NCBI RefSeq assembly: GCF_020532705.1
Contig: NZ_JAJAVD010000001.1
Span: forward strand, 310,001-374,000
Reading direction: 5' to 3'
Length of the DNA stretch: 64,000 bases
From: Methylobacillus caricis
GTDB lineage: Bacteria > Pseudomonadota > Gammaproteobacteria > Burkholderiales > Methylophilaceae
A model generated the notes under the pieces. The model was not told the origin of the DNA. It saw only the letters and a program-made list of their open reading frames with translations, and searched no databases. Numbering within the stretch: the first letter of the stretch is position 1; every line of letters starts with the position of its first letter. The translations under genes and the position numbers were made by a program. This document shows positions 24,175 to 32,013 of the stretch, piece after piece.

Positions 24175-26601
24175 ATGACGGCCACTGGTTCTCCTGTTTG
24201 TTATCACTGTGGCTTGCCGGTTCCGGCAGCGGGTGATTTTCATGTCAGCATACTTGGACACCGTCGCCAGATGTGTTGCCATGGTTGCCAGGCGGTAGCC
24301 GAATCCATCGTGCTTAACGAGCTGGAAGACTATTACCAGCACCGTACTGAATTACCTAAGACCGCGGAAGAGCTGGTGCCGGATGAACTACGCCAATTGG
24401 CGCTGTACGATCATCCCGAAGTGCAAAAAAGTTTTGTCAGCAGCGAACAGGGCAACCTGCGTGAAGCCTCACTGATCCTGGAAGGCATTACCTGTGCTGC
24501 CTGCATTTGGCTCAATGAACGCCACTTGCAGCAACTTGCCGGCGTTCGGACAGTGATCATCAATTATTCATCTCACAGGGCGCGCGTCAGCTGGGATGAT
24601 GCTCAGATCAAGTTGAGCCAGATACTGGCTGAAATTCGCAAGCTGGGCTATCACGCCCATCCATTCAGTGCACAACAGCAGGAGGCCGTGCGCGAACAGC
24701 AGCGGCGCCTCGATTTTCGTCGCCTTGCGGTTGCCGGGCTATCGGCAGCCCAGGTCATGATGGTGGCAGTGGCATTTTATGCAGGGCCGGCCCAGGGACT
24801 GGAACCGGCTACGGAGCAATTGCTGCGCTGGTTCAGTCTTGTGATGACCTTGCCTGCCATGGTTTATTCTGCCTGGCCTTTTTACCAAGCAGCCTGGCGC
24901 GGTCTCGTTAATCTGCGTATAGGCATGGATGTACCGATTGTCCTCGGATTATTGACGGGCTTTATCGGCAGCGTCTGGGTCACTGTGCAGGGTGAGGGCA
25001 TTGTATATTTTGATACCTTGACCATGTTGATCTTTTTCCTGCTTGCCACGCGCTATCTTGAGCGGAATGCACGTGAAAAGTCGATAGAGGCAGCAGAAAA
25101 CCTGCATAAGCTAATCCCGCTGATGGCCACCCGGCTCAATGCGGATCAGCAACCCCAGCTAGTGACCTTGCTTGAAATCAATATGGGAGACCATCTATTT
25201 GTCAAACCGGGGGAAACCATCGCGGCTGATGGCCTGGTCATTGATGGCGAAAGCAGTGCGGATGAGTCGCTGCTCACTGGCGAAAGCCGGCCCGTTGCAA
25301 AGATTGCAGGCAGCCATGTCTATGCTGGCAGCATTAATTACGAGAGTCCGCTGGTGATCAAGGTATCAGGTGTAGGAGAGCAAACCGTGATTGCCGGAAT
25401 CGCGCGTCTGTTGGATAGGGCACAGGCTGAAAAACCCAGGCTTGCGAGGGTTGCTGATCACGTGGCAGTGTACTTTACCTCTGTGTTGTTGGTTGCCGTG
25501 GCCGTCATTGGGCTTGCCTGGTGGGTAATTGCCCCTGAGCGCTGCTTTGAAATTATCTTGGCTGTGTTGGTGGTCAGCTGTCCATGTGCATTATCTCTCG
25601 CAGCGCCGGCCGCTTTTGCGGCGGCGGGCTCCCATTTGGTCAGGCGTGGCGTGCTGCTTACGCGAGGCCATGCGCTGGAAAGCCTGGCACGGGTTACCCG
25701 AGTAGTCCTTGATAAGACCGGTACGTTGACCGTTGGACATCCGGTCATTACTCAAACAGTGGTTTCCGCTGGATTATCCATTGAACAAGCCCTGTTGATA
25801 GCAGCCAGCCTGGAACAGGCTTCAGAGCACCCATTGGCCAGAAGTTTTACTACAGCGCTGTCGGGGCAAACATTGTTGGCCGTAAGTGCTGTGGTGAATA
25901 CCCCGGGGAAGGGCATTAGTGGTGAGGTTGATGGGACGCGTTATTTCATTGGTAGTGCCAACCTTAATCCGACGGTAGCGGGCTATGCACAGTGTCAAAT
26001 GCCAGGCGAATTGTCCGCAGGGGGAACTATGGTGTGGTTAAGTGATGCGCACCAGGTGCTGGCTGCTTTCATGCTGACGGATGCAGCGCGTCCCGGTATC
26101 CCGGAGTTGGTGAGCAACCTGGCAGCACGCAATATCCAGGTGACTATCCTGAGTGGGGACACCATGCCTGCAGTGCAGAGTTTTGCTGAAGGGGCGGGCA
26201 TTCATGACTGGCAGGCTGGACTTTCACCTGATGGAAAACTGCAGGCTCTGCGTCAAATGCAGCAACAGGGAGACATCGTCGTCATGGTGGGTGATGGCAT
26301 TAATGATGCGCCAGTGCTGGCAGGAGCCCAGGTTTCGATTGCCATGGGCAACGGCACTCAAATGGCCAGGGCTTCTGGCGACATTGTGCTTTTGAATGAG
26401 AATCTGCTGGAAATCGACCATGCCATTCACACCAGCCGTTTTACTGTCAGCGTAATCCGGCAGAATTTTGCCTGGGCCCTGGTATATAACGCGGTTGCGC
26501 TGCCATTTGCGGCCATCGGATTGATCGCGCCATGGATGGCAGCAATTGGTATGTCTATCAGCTCCTTGATCGTTGTCGTCAATGCGCTACGCCTGCGTTA
26601 A
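24175..26601 (+). CDS. ccoI: Copper-exporting P1B-type ATPase CcoI (FixI)
   Basis: An 808-aa heavy-metal ATPase that supplies copper to the cbb3 oxidase. Zinc-ribbon-like N-terminus (CYHCGLPVP, CCHGCQAV), a metal-binding domain with GITCAACIW, eight membrane spans, the CPC motif in VVSCPCALSL, phosphorylation site DKTGTLTVGHP, and the hinge GDGINDAPVLAG. Starts 7 bp after the FixH gene. No ccoS gene follows; the 169 bp to the next gene contain no plausible frame for one. Confidence 0.95.
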   Translation: MTATGSPVCYHCGLPVPAAGDFHVSILGHRRQMCCHGCQAVAESIVLNELEDYYQHRTELPKTAEELVPDELRQLALYDHPEVQKSFVSSEQGNLREASLILEGITCAACIWLNERHLQQLAGVRTVIINYSSHRARVSWDDAQIKLSQILAEIRKLGYHAHPFSAQQQEAVREQQRRLDFRRLAVAGLSAAQVMMVAVAFYAGPAQGLEPATEQLLRWFSLVMTLPAMVYSAWPFYQAAWRGLVNLRIGMDVPIVLGLLTGFIGSVWVTVQGEGIVYFDTLTMLIFFLLATRYLERNAREKSIEAAENLHKLIPLMATRLNADQQPQLVTLLEINMGDHLFVKPGETIAADGLVIDGESSADESLLTGESRPVAKIAGSHVYAGSINYESPLVIKVSGVGEQTVIAGIARLLDRAQAEKPRLARVADHVAVYFTSVLLVAVAVIGLAWWVIAPERCFEIILAVLVVSCPCALSLAAPAAFAAAGSHLVRRGVLLTRGHALESLARVTRVVLDKTGTLTVGHPVITQTVVSAGLSIEQALLIAASLEQASEHPLARSFTTALSGQTLLAVSAVVNTPGKGISGEVDGTRYFIGSANLNPTVAGYAQCQMPGELSAGGTMVWLSDAHQVLAAFMLTDAARPGIPELVSNLAARNIQVTILSGDTMPAVQSFAEGAGIHDWQAGLSPDGKLQALRQMQQQGDIVVMVGDGINDAPVLAGAQVSIAMGNGTQMARASGDIVLLNENLLEIDHAIHTSRFTVSVIRQNFAWALVYNAVALPFAAIGLIAPWMAAIGMSISSLIVVVNALRLR

Positions 26602-26770
26602 TCCCCCCTAATTTCGCTTCCCCATCCAGCATTGGATAAAGAATGATTATTGTTGGTGTTATTGTTTATAAAATCATTTTAAATCAATAATTTAACTTAA
26701 AATTTTTGTATGCATCCTGCGGCTTTTTCGGTATCATCCATTCAATCGAAAAATACTCCGTGGAGGCGCT

Positions 26771-27256
26771 ATGAAAGGCGATAAAAAAATCATTGAAACC
26801 TTGAACGAACTGTTGGCAGGAGAGCTCACTGCTGTCGACCAGTACTTGATTCATGGTGAAATGTATGCAGATTTTGGCCTTAACCAGCTTGCACAGAAAA
26901 GCCTGCATGAGTCTGAGCACGAGCGTCAACATGCACGATCCATTATCCAGCGCATCCTGTTTCTGGAAGGCAAGCCCAACCTGGAAAAGCGTAACTCCCT
27001 GACAGTAGGCAAGACCGTTCCTGAGATGCTGAAGGCTGACCTCGCCCTTGAATATCAGGTGGTGGGAGATTTGAAAGCTGCGATGGCGCAATGCGAAAAG
27101 GCAAGTGATTACGTAACGCGTGACATGTTGCTGGTACAGCTTGATGATACCGAGATGGATCATGCCTACTGGCTTGAGCAACAACTGCGTCTGATTGGCA
27201 TGATCGGGCTTGAAAACTACCTGCAGAGTCAGATGAAGTCTGACGCGGCTGTTTGA
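26771..27256 (+). CDS. bfr: Bacterioferritin subunit with ferroxidase site
   Basis: A 161-aa four-helix-bundle iron-storage subunit. The diiron ligands are all present: E18, Y25, E51, H54, E94 and the E128/H131 pair. The heme-binding Met52 of standard bacterioferritin is Arg here ([10 protein letters not shown]). It therefore oxidises Fe(II) but should not bind heme alone. Strong GGAGG upstream. Forms a pair with the next gene, 13 bp downstream. Confidence 0.94.
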   Translation: MKGDKKIIETLNELLAGELTAVDQYLIHGEMYADFGLNQLAQKSLHESEHERQHARSIIQRILFLEGKPNLEKRNSLTVGKTVPEMLKADLALEYQVVGDLKAAMAQCEKASDYVTRDMLLVQLDDTEMDHAYWLEQQLRLIGMIGLENYLQSQMKSDAAV

Positions 27257-27269
27257 GAAGGGAAGCAAA

Positions 27270-27749
27270 ATGAAGGGTGATAAAAAGGTTATTGAGATCT
27301 TGAATAAAGTACTCAAGAATGAACTGACTTCGATTAATCAATATTTCCTGCATGCGCGCATGTTCCGTAACTGGGGCTTGGAAAGGCTGAACGACTACCA
27401 GTACAAGCAATCAATCCGTGTGATGAAAGAGGCTGATGAGCTGATAGAGCGCATCTTGTTTCTGGATGGATTGCCTAACCTGCAAAACCTCGGCAAGCTG
27501 CTGATCGGGGAAAACGTGGTGGAGTGTCTGCAAGGTGACCTGAAGTACGAAAGGGAAATTCATCGTCCCTTGCTGGTGGAGGCGATTGCCCTCTGTGAAG
27601 AGCTACAGGATTATGTCAGCCGTGACTTGCTGGAAGAGTTGCTGGAAAAAAGTGAAGGTGCGATCGACTGGCTTGAAACACAGCACAGCTTGATTGCTGA
27701 TGTTACATTGCCTAACTATCTGCAAGCCCATATGGAAGCTGCGGACTAA
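27270..27749 (+). CDS. bfr: Bacterioferritin subunit with heme ligand, no ferroxidase site
   Basis: A 159-aa partner subunit. Met52 (heme ligand, in [11 protein letters not shown]) is kept, while E51 is Val, H54 is Glu and the last Glu/His pair is lost ([10 protein letters not shown]). The two genes thus divide the functions of one bacterioferritin and presumably co-assemble into a mixed 24-mer, as described for alpha/beta bacterioferritins in other proteobacteria. Followed by a strong terminator. Confidence 0.94.
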   Translation: MKGDKKVIEILNKVLKNELTSINQYFLHARMFRNWGLERLNDYQYKQSIRVMKEADELIERILFLDGLPNLQNLGKLLIGENVVECLQGDLKYEREIHRPLLVEAIALCEELQDYVSRDLLEELLEKSEGAIDWLETQHSLIADVTLPNYLQAHMEAAD

Positions 27750-27784
27750 TGAACTGTACTCATTAGCCTAAATACCCATGACAG

Positions 27785-27815
27785 AAAAAGCCGCAGCAAG
27801 TCTGCGGCTTTTTTA
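27785..27815 (+). terminator. Intrinsic terminator of the bfr pair
   Basis: AGCCGCAG (27789-27796), loop CAAGT, CTGCGGCT (27802-27809), then a T-run to about 27814, with a matching A-run before the stem. Confidence 0.9.
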
Positions 27816-27838
27816 TTGCGTCCAAATGCAAATGCTTC

Positions 27839-27879
27839 TTGACAAGTGCTTGAGTTAAAAACGATAATAGTTATCGTTT
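27839..27879 (+). promoter_or_regulatory. bfd promoter with overlapping Fur box
   Basis: TTGACA (27839-27844), an 18-bp spacer, and GATAAT (27863-27868) make a near-consensus sigma-70 promoter. A perfect palindrome AAACGATAA-TAG-TTATCGTTT (27859-27879) covers the -10. Its GATAAT-like halves match the Fur-box style, so iron-replete repression of bfd is expected. Confidence 0.75.
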
Positions 27880-27934
27880 GTTTTGTAGCTTGATTATTTC
27901 TTAACTTGATAAAGAAAGTATCTGGTCGGTTTAT

Positions 27935-28135
27935 ATGTACGTCTGTGTTTGTCGCGCAGTGACTGATGGTCAAATATTTCAAGCAGCGCGTGCCGGGGCC
28001 AGCAGCCTCAAAGATTTAAGGCGGGAGCTGGGCGTTGCGTCAGAATGTGGCCAATGCGCCAGTTGTGCCAAGCAATGCTTGCGTGAAGTCCATCAGGGCG
28101 ACGCTACTGCTGCCATGCCAATCAGTTTCGCCTGA
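27935..28135 (+). CDS. bfd: Bacterioferritin-associated ferredoxin Bfd
   Basis: A 66-aa [2Fe-2S] protein with ligands CVC (YVCVCRAVTD) and CxxC (ECGQCASCAK). Bfd docks on bacterioferritin and passes electrons to its heme to release stored iron. It has its own promoter with a Fur box, fitting induction in iron shortage, separate from the terminated bfr pair. Confidence 0.94.
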   Translation: MYVCVCRAVTDGQIFQAARAGASSLKDLRRELGVASECGQCASCAKQCLREVHQGDATAAMPISFA

Positions 28136-28160
28136 GTCCTCCATTTTCCACAAGTTTTAT

Positions 28161-28186
28161 GAATGACCATGTTGTCACGGTCATTC
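28161..28186. terminator. Hairpin between convergent bfd and hmp
   Basis: GAATGACC (28161-28168) pairs with GGTCATTC (28179-28186) around a 10-nt loop. There is no T-run, so it is a weak or factor-assisted terminator at best. Confidence 0.4.
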
Positions 28187-28202
28187 ACATGTCAAACAGC
28201 AC

Positions 28203-29408
28203 TTATAGCAAGTGATCAAGCAAGTCGGGGCCAAACACTTCCCTGTGGATGCGTTCGGCGGGAACGCCTGCTTCCATCAGGCTCTTGCGTTGTGCCTGCA
28301 TAAAACCGATCGGGCCGCACATATAAATCTCTGCGTTTTTCAAATGCCTGGGCCATAGGGCGCCTGCATCCATATATCCATTATGCACTCCGCCAAGGCC
28401 GGGAGCGGTTCCGTCCATACTTTCATAGAAAAAAGCGGTTTCCAGGTTTGGCATGTTCAGCTTTGCCATTTGTATATCCTGGCCATGCGTCTGCCAGGCA
28501 GGGCTACGTGTTGCATGTGCAAAATATACGGGACGCTCTGGAGCTCGGTCCTTCAATGTGTTGAGCATGGATAGAATGGGCGTGATGCCGACTCCTGCTG
28601 ATAAGAGGGCTACCGGCGTCGAGTCCTGGATTGTATGCAGTCTAAAGTCGCCGAAAGCTGGCGTGACCCGCAATGTCTCACCTACCTCTACCTCATCATG
28701 TAGCCAGTTTGATACCTGGCCATGTGGCTTGTCGTTTTCCTGTTCACGTTTGACCGAGATTCTCCACCATGGGGCTTCCGTGGAGTCAGACAGGCTGTAT
28801 TGCCGTAATTGCCGTCCACGTCCTTGGTCAAATTGCATTTCCACGCTGATATATTGTCCAGGATTGAATGGTCCTGGGCTTTTGCCATCTGCTTGCAAAT
28901 AGAAAGAAATGATGTGGTCTGTCTCTTGTACCTTGCGTATTACCTCCAAAGAGATCAATTCTCCTGGGGTGGTCGGGGTGGCTTGATATAGGGATTTTTC
29001 TTCTTCGATCAACATATTGGCCAATAGCCAATAGGCTTCTCCCCAGGCGGCAATCAATTCTTCACTGGCAGCATCACCTAACACTTGCTTGATGGCGCCA
29101 AGCAAGTGCTCGCCCACGATTGGATAGTGCTCGGGTTTGAGCCCCACGGCGGCGTGTTTGTGCACAATGCGCTTGACCACCGGCGCGAGCGCAGAAGGGT
29201 TATCAATATTGGCCGCATAGGCAAACACAGCTGCGGCCAATGATTGCTGTTGAATCCCATTAGCCTGGTTTCCCATATTGAACAGGTTTTTCAATTCTGG
29301 ATGGGCATTCAGCATGTTCTGGTAAAACACGCGGGTAATGTCAATCCCATGCTCGCGCAATACAGGAACGCTGGCATCGATATAAGGGCGGGCAGTCGCG
29401 GATAGCAT
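28203..29408 (-). CDS. hmp: Flavohemoprotein / nitric oxide dioxygenase
   Basis: A 401-aa enzyme converting NO to nitrate with O2 and NADH. The globin domain is about residues 1-140, with proximal His in VVKRIVHKHAAVGL. Then come FAD (RQYSLSD) and NAD (LLSAGVGITPILSML, YMCGPIGFM) domains, ending EVFGPDLL. The start at 29408 (MLSATARPYID) follows AAGGAGCC closely; the longer frame to 29555 is rejected. Its neighbour nsrR encodes the usual NO-responsive repressor of hmp. Confidence 0.95.
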   Translation of the reverse strand: MLSATARPYIDASVPVLREHGIDITRVFYQNMLNAHPELKNLFNMGNQANGIQQQSLAAAVFAYAANIDNPSALAPVVKRIVHKHAAVGLKPEHYPIVGEHLLGAIKQVLGDAASEELIAAWGEAYWLLANMLIEEEKSLYQATPTTPGELISLEVIRKVQETDHIISFYLQADGKSPGPFNPGQYISVEMQFDQGRGRQLRQYSLSDSTEAPWWRISVKREQENDKPHGQVSNWLHDEVEVGETLRVTPAFGDFRLHTIQDSTPVALLSAGVGITPILSMLNTLKDRAPERPVYFAHATRSPAWQTHGQDIQMAKLNMPNLETAFFYESMDGTAPGLGGVHNGYMDAGALWPRHLKNAEIYMCGPIGFMQAQRKSLMEAGVPAERIHREVFGPDLLDHLL

Positions 29409-29514
29409 ATAGGCTCCTTTTGTTGTATATAAAATGAAACAATTAATCCAAAAAATATCGCAATTGCTTGCGAATCGTTCAAAACCAATGGCTGACAAAT
29501 GAACGCCGGAATAT

Positions 29515-29964
29515 TTAATGTAATCCCGCCAGATGGGTATGTTGTAAGTGCACAATCACGTTAGCCGTGCGATTACGGATAACATCACTGAGGGTGTAGG
29601 AGTCCATGTAATGATAAAAAGCATTCAGGCCCTGGTCCAGCGCACTTTTCAGTCCACATTGCCCGCTTAACGGACAAGGCGGTTCCTGGCAGTTTACCAG
29701 CGATTCACTGCCCTCCAGCACGCGGATGACATGACCAAGCTTAAGTGACAATGAGTCAATTCCCAGGCGCAGTCCACCATTGGGGCCGCGTGTGGTTTGT
29801 ATCCATCCGGTCTTGTTGAGGAAAGTCACTACCTTGATCAGGTGATTGCGCGGGATGTTGAATTGCGTGGCAATTTCGCTGATGGTAATCGGCTTGCTGC
29901 GATCATTCTGCGAGACATACATGAGGACACGTAGCCCCAGATCTGTGAATTTGGTTAATTGCAT
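29515..29964 (-). CDS. nsrR: NO-sensing Rrf2-family repressor NsrR
   Basis: A 149-aa regulator with an N-terminal winged helix (TKFTDLGLRVLMYVS, FNIPRNHLIKVV) and the three [4Fe-4S]-ligand Cys in NCQEPPCPLSGQCGL. NO destroys the cluster and relieves repression. It is encoded 106 bp upstream of hmp on the same strand, so the two may share an operon or hmp may have its own promoter. Confidence 0.92.
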   Translation of the reverse strand: MQLTKFTDLGLRVLMYVSQNDRSKPITISEIATQFNIPRNHLIKVVTFLNKTGWIQTTRGPNGGLRLGIDSLSLKLGHVIRVLEGSESLVNCQEPPCPLSGQCGLKSALDQGLNAFYHYMDSYTLSDVIRNRTANVIVHLQHTHLAGLH

Positions 29965-29978
29965 GTGGTAATCATACT

Positions 29979-30003
29979 ATTGTTGCATTTAAATTTAAAC
30001 AAT
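29979..30003 (-). promoter_or_regulatory. Candidate NsrR-type palindrome upstream of nsrR
   Basis: ATTGTT (29979-29984) and AACAAT (29998-30003) flank GCATTTAAATTTA, whose GCATTT-AAAT core resembles the NsrR consensus. It lies 15-40 bp upstream of the nsrR start, fitting autoregulation. The match is loose. Confidence 0.3.
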
Positions 30004-30032
30004 AAATTAATTGGTTGTGATATAGGCTATGG

Positions 30033-30746
30033 TCAGCCCATGCAGTAAAGCTGTTGGGAGCAGGTTTTCAATGCCAGTTCGGCTTGTCGGTAATCAGGAT
30101 AGATTTTAGCGACGGTGGACCAGAAGCGGGCAGAGTGATTCATTTCGCGCAAGTGGGCCAGTTCGTGCGCAGTCACATAATTGATGATGGCAGGGGAGGC
30201 CTGGATCAAACGCCAATTGAGGCGTATTTCCCGCCTGGAGTTGCAACTGCCCCAGCGGGTTTTGGCATTGGACAAAAACAAGGGCGGCAATGGTTCACCC
30301 AGTTTCGCGGCCAGAATTTGCAGGCGTTTGGTAAAGTCTGCCAGCGCTTCTTTCTGGTACCAGTGCAGAACCTTGCGTGCAATTGCGGCTTCGTCACTAG
30401 TATCAATGGCGGCAACGGTCAGTATGCCCGCCTCATACCGAGGGCGGCTGTTGCGTGTGGATGGGATCACTTCCAGTGTGACTGGCTGGCCCAATAGCAA
30501 TAGCTGGGCACCATCGCGCCAATGCAGTGCAGGGACTGCAATTTCCTGCCGCGCTTGCAGCTTGCTGCTGATCCACCTGGCCTTGCTCAATAGCAACTGT
30601 TCAAGCTGGTGCTGGGCCAGCCGTTGTGGCGCATGCACCACCAGGCCGCTGGCAGTGATTTTCATGCCTATGGTGCGTCGCTGCCTGCGTTCCAGCTGGT
30701 AGGGAATATGCTCGCCATTGGGAAGGGCGAGGGTGTGGCTGCTCAT
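30033..30746 (-). CDS. YgjP-like M48/WLM-type metallopeptidase domain protein
   Basis: A 237-aa cytoplasmic protein (DUF45 family) with a zinc site HELAHLREMNHS in the C-terminal third and the family motif TRWGSCNSRREIRLNW. The substrate is unknown. It overlaps the acyltransferase gene by 4 bp at its start, so it belongs to the gly-gmhB-plsC operon. Confidence 0.9.
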   Translation of the reverse strand: MSSHTLALPNGEHIPYQLERRQRRTIGMKITASGLVVHAPQRLAQHQLEQLLLSKARWISSKLQARQEIAVPALHWRDGAQLLLLGQPVTLEVIPSTRNSRPRYEAGILTVAAIDTSDEAAIARKVLHWYQKEALADFTKRLQILAAKLGEPLPPLFLSNAKTRWGSCNSRREIRLNWRLIQASPAIINYVTAHELAHLREMNHSARFWSTVAKIYPDYRQAELALKTCSQQLYCMG

Positions 30747-31456
30747 CTGGCGTTCAGCTGCAACATTTCTTGCTCTATCCAGTGTTCTACCATCTGGTTA
30801 AGCTGGTCAGGCTTGAGGCCTGTGGTGTCTATGGGCTTGCCTATGCTCAAGGTAATGGTGCCCGGGTATTTGAGAAAGGAGTTCTTAGGCCAGTACTCGC
30901 CTGCATTGTGGGCAACCGGTACCACTGTGCTTTTGGTGTGGGTGGCTAACCAGGCACCACCAATATGGTACTTGCCACGGGTGCCTGGCGCCATGCGTGT
31001 GCCTTCCGGGAAAATGACGACAAAGAAGCGCTGCTTGAGACGTTCCTTGCCTTTGCTGACCAACTGCTTGAGCGCTTCACGGCCTGCGGCACGGTTGATG
31101 GCAATGGGCGATGTCAGTGCTAGGCCCCAGCCAAAGAAGGGAATCCAGAGCAGCTCGCGCTTGAGCACCCATACCTGCGGTGGAAATATCTGCTGCAAAG
31201 CCAGGGTTTCCCAGGCAGATTGATGCTTGGCCAGGATGATGCTGGGATGGTCGGGAATATTCTCGCGTCCTATCACGCGGTAACGCAGTTTGCAGGTGAT
31301 ACGCAGCCACCACAGCATGCTATGGGCCCAGCCGCTGATAATGATATAGCGTGTACGTCGCGGCAGCGGAAAGGTCAGTAGCGTTGCTGTGGTAAAAACA
31401 GGGGTAAATAACAGCATGCCCAAGGTATAGATAAGGGAGCGCAGGTAGATCATCAT
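30743..31456 (-). CDS. plsC: 1-acyl-sn-glycerol-3-phosphate acyltransferase
   Basis: A 237-aa membrane enzyme making phosphatidic acid from lysophosphatidic acid. The acyltransferase motif I is KHQSAWE (His plus Glu in place of the common Asp, seen in this subgroup), motif III is FPEGTRMAPG, and one N-terminal membrane helix is present. It lies 5 bp after gmhB, a standard neighbour in betaproteobacteria. Confidence 0.92.
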   Translation of the reverse strand: MMIYLRSLIYTLGMLLFTPVFTTATLLTFPLPRRTRYIIISGWAHSMLWWLRITCKLRYRVIGRENIPDHPSIILAKHQSAWETLALQQIFPPQVWVLKRELLWIPFFGWGLALTSPIAINRAAGREALKQLVSKGKERLKQRFFVVIFPEGTRMAPGTRGKYHIGGAWLATHTKSTVVPVAHNAGEYWPKNSFLKYPGTITLSIGKPIDTTGLKPDQLNQMVEHWIEQEMLQLNAR

Positions 31457-31461
31457 CGGCT

Positions 31462-32013
31462 TCAGGGGAGTTCTGTGATAATGCGTTGTGCGGCTTCGGC
31501 CAAGTCAGCGCATACCCAGGTGTTGTCAGGCAGGCCGCCTGCTGCCAGGGTTTTCTCGCCCTTGCCAGTGAGTACCAATATGGGTTGTGCGCCAAAGGCA
31601 GCGCTTGCCTGCAAGTCGCGCAGGGAGTCACCGACGCTGGGAACGCCTTTGAGGTCTATGCCAAAGCGTTTGCTGATTTCTTCTATCATGCCTGGCTTGG
31701 GCTTGCGGCAACTGCAATTGGAGTCAGCAGCATGTGGGCAGTAGAACAGCGCATCGATGCGGCCGCCAAATTGTGCCAGGGCTTTGTGCATCTTGTCATG
31801 GATGGCATTGAGGGTAGCCATGTCAAACAGGCCGCGGCCTATGCCGGACTGGTTGGTGGCCAGCGCCACCCGGAAGCCGCTCTGGTTCAGCATGGCAATG
31901 GCTTCCAGGCTGCCTGGTATCGGCTTCCATTCATCTGGGGATTTGATGAATTGGGCGCTGTCGTAATTGATGACACCATCGCGGTCCAGGATGACAAGCT
32001 TCATGGGTTTCAT
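31462..32013 (-). CDS. gmhB: D-glycero-beta-D-manno-heptose 1,7-bisphosphate 7-phosphatase
   Basis: A HAD-family phosphatase (183 aa) in LPS heptose synthesis. Catalytic Asp pair in LVILDRDGVIN, the motif LATNQSGIGRG, a zinc-binding loop with CPHAADSNCSCRKPKPGM, and Mg-binding VGDSLRDLQA. Its ATG overlaps the glyS stop. A second in-frame ATG is at 32004. Confidence 0.94.
   Translation of the reverse strand: MKPMKLVILDRDGVINYDSAQFIKSPDEWKPIPGSLEAIAMLNQSGFRVALATNQSGIGRGLFDMATLNAIHDKMHKALAQFGGRIDALFYCPHAADSNCSCRKPKPGMIEEISKRFGIDLKGVPSVGDSLRDLQASAAFGAQPILVLTGKGEKTLAAGGLPDNTWVCADLAEAAQRIITELP

Noticed and set aside
26602-26770. Possible ccoS gene after ccoI
   Set aside because: The only ATG frame here is 15 codons and lacks the CcoS sequence pattern.
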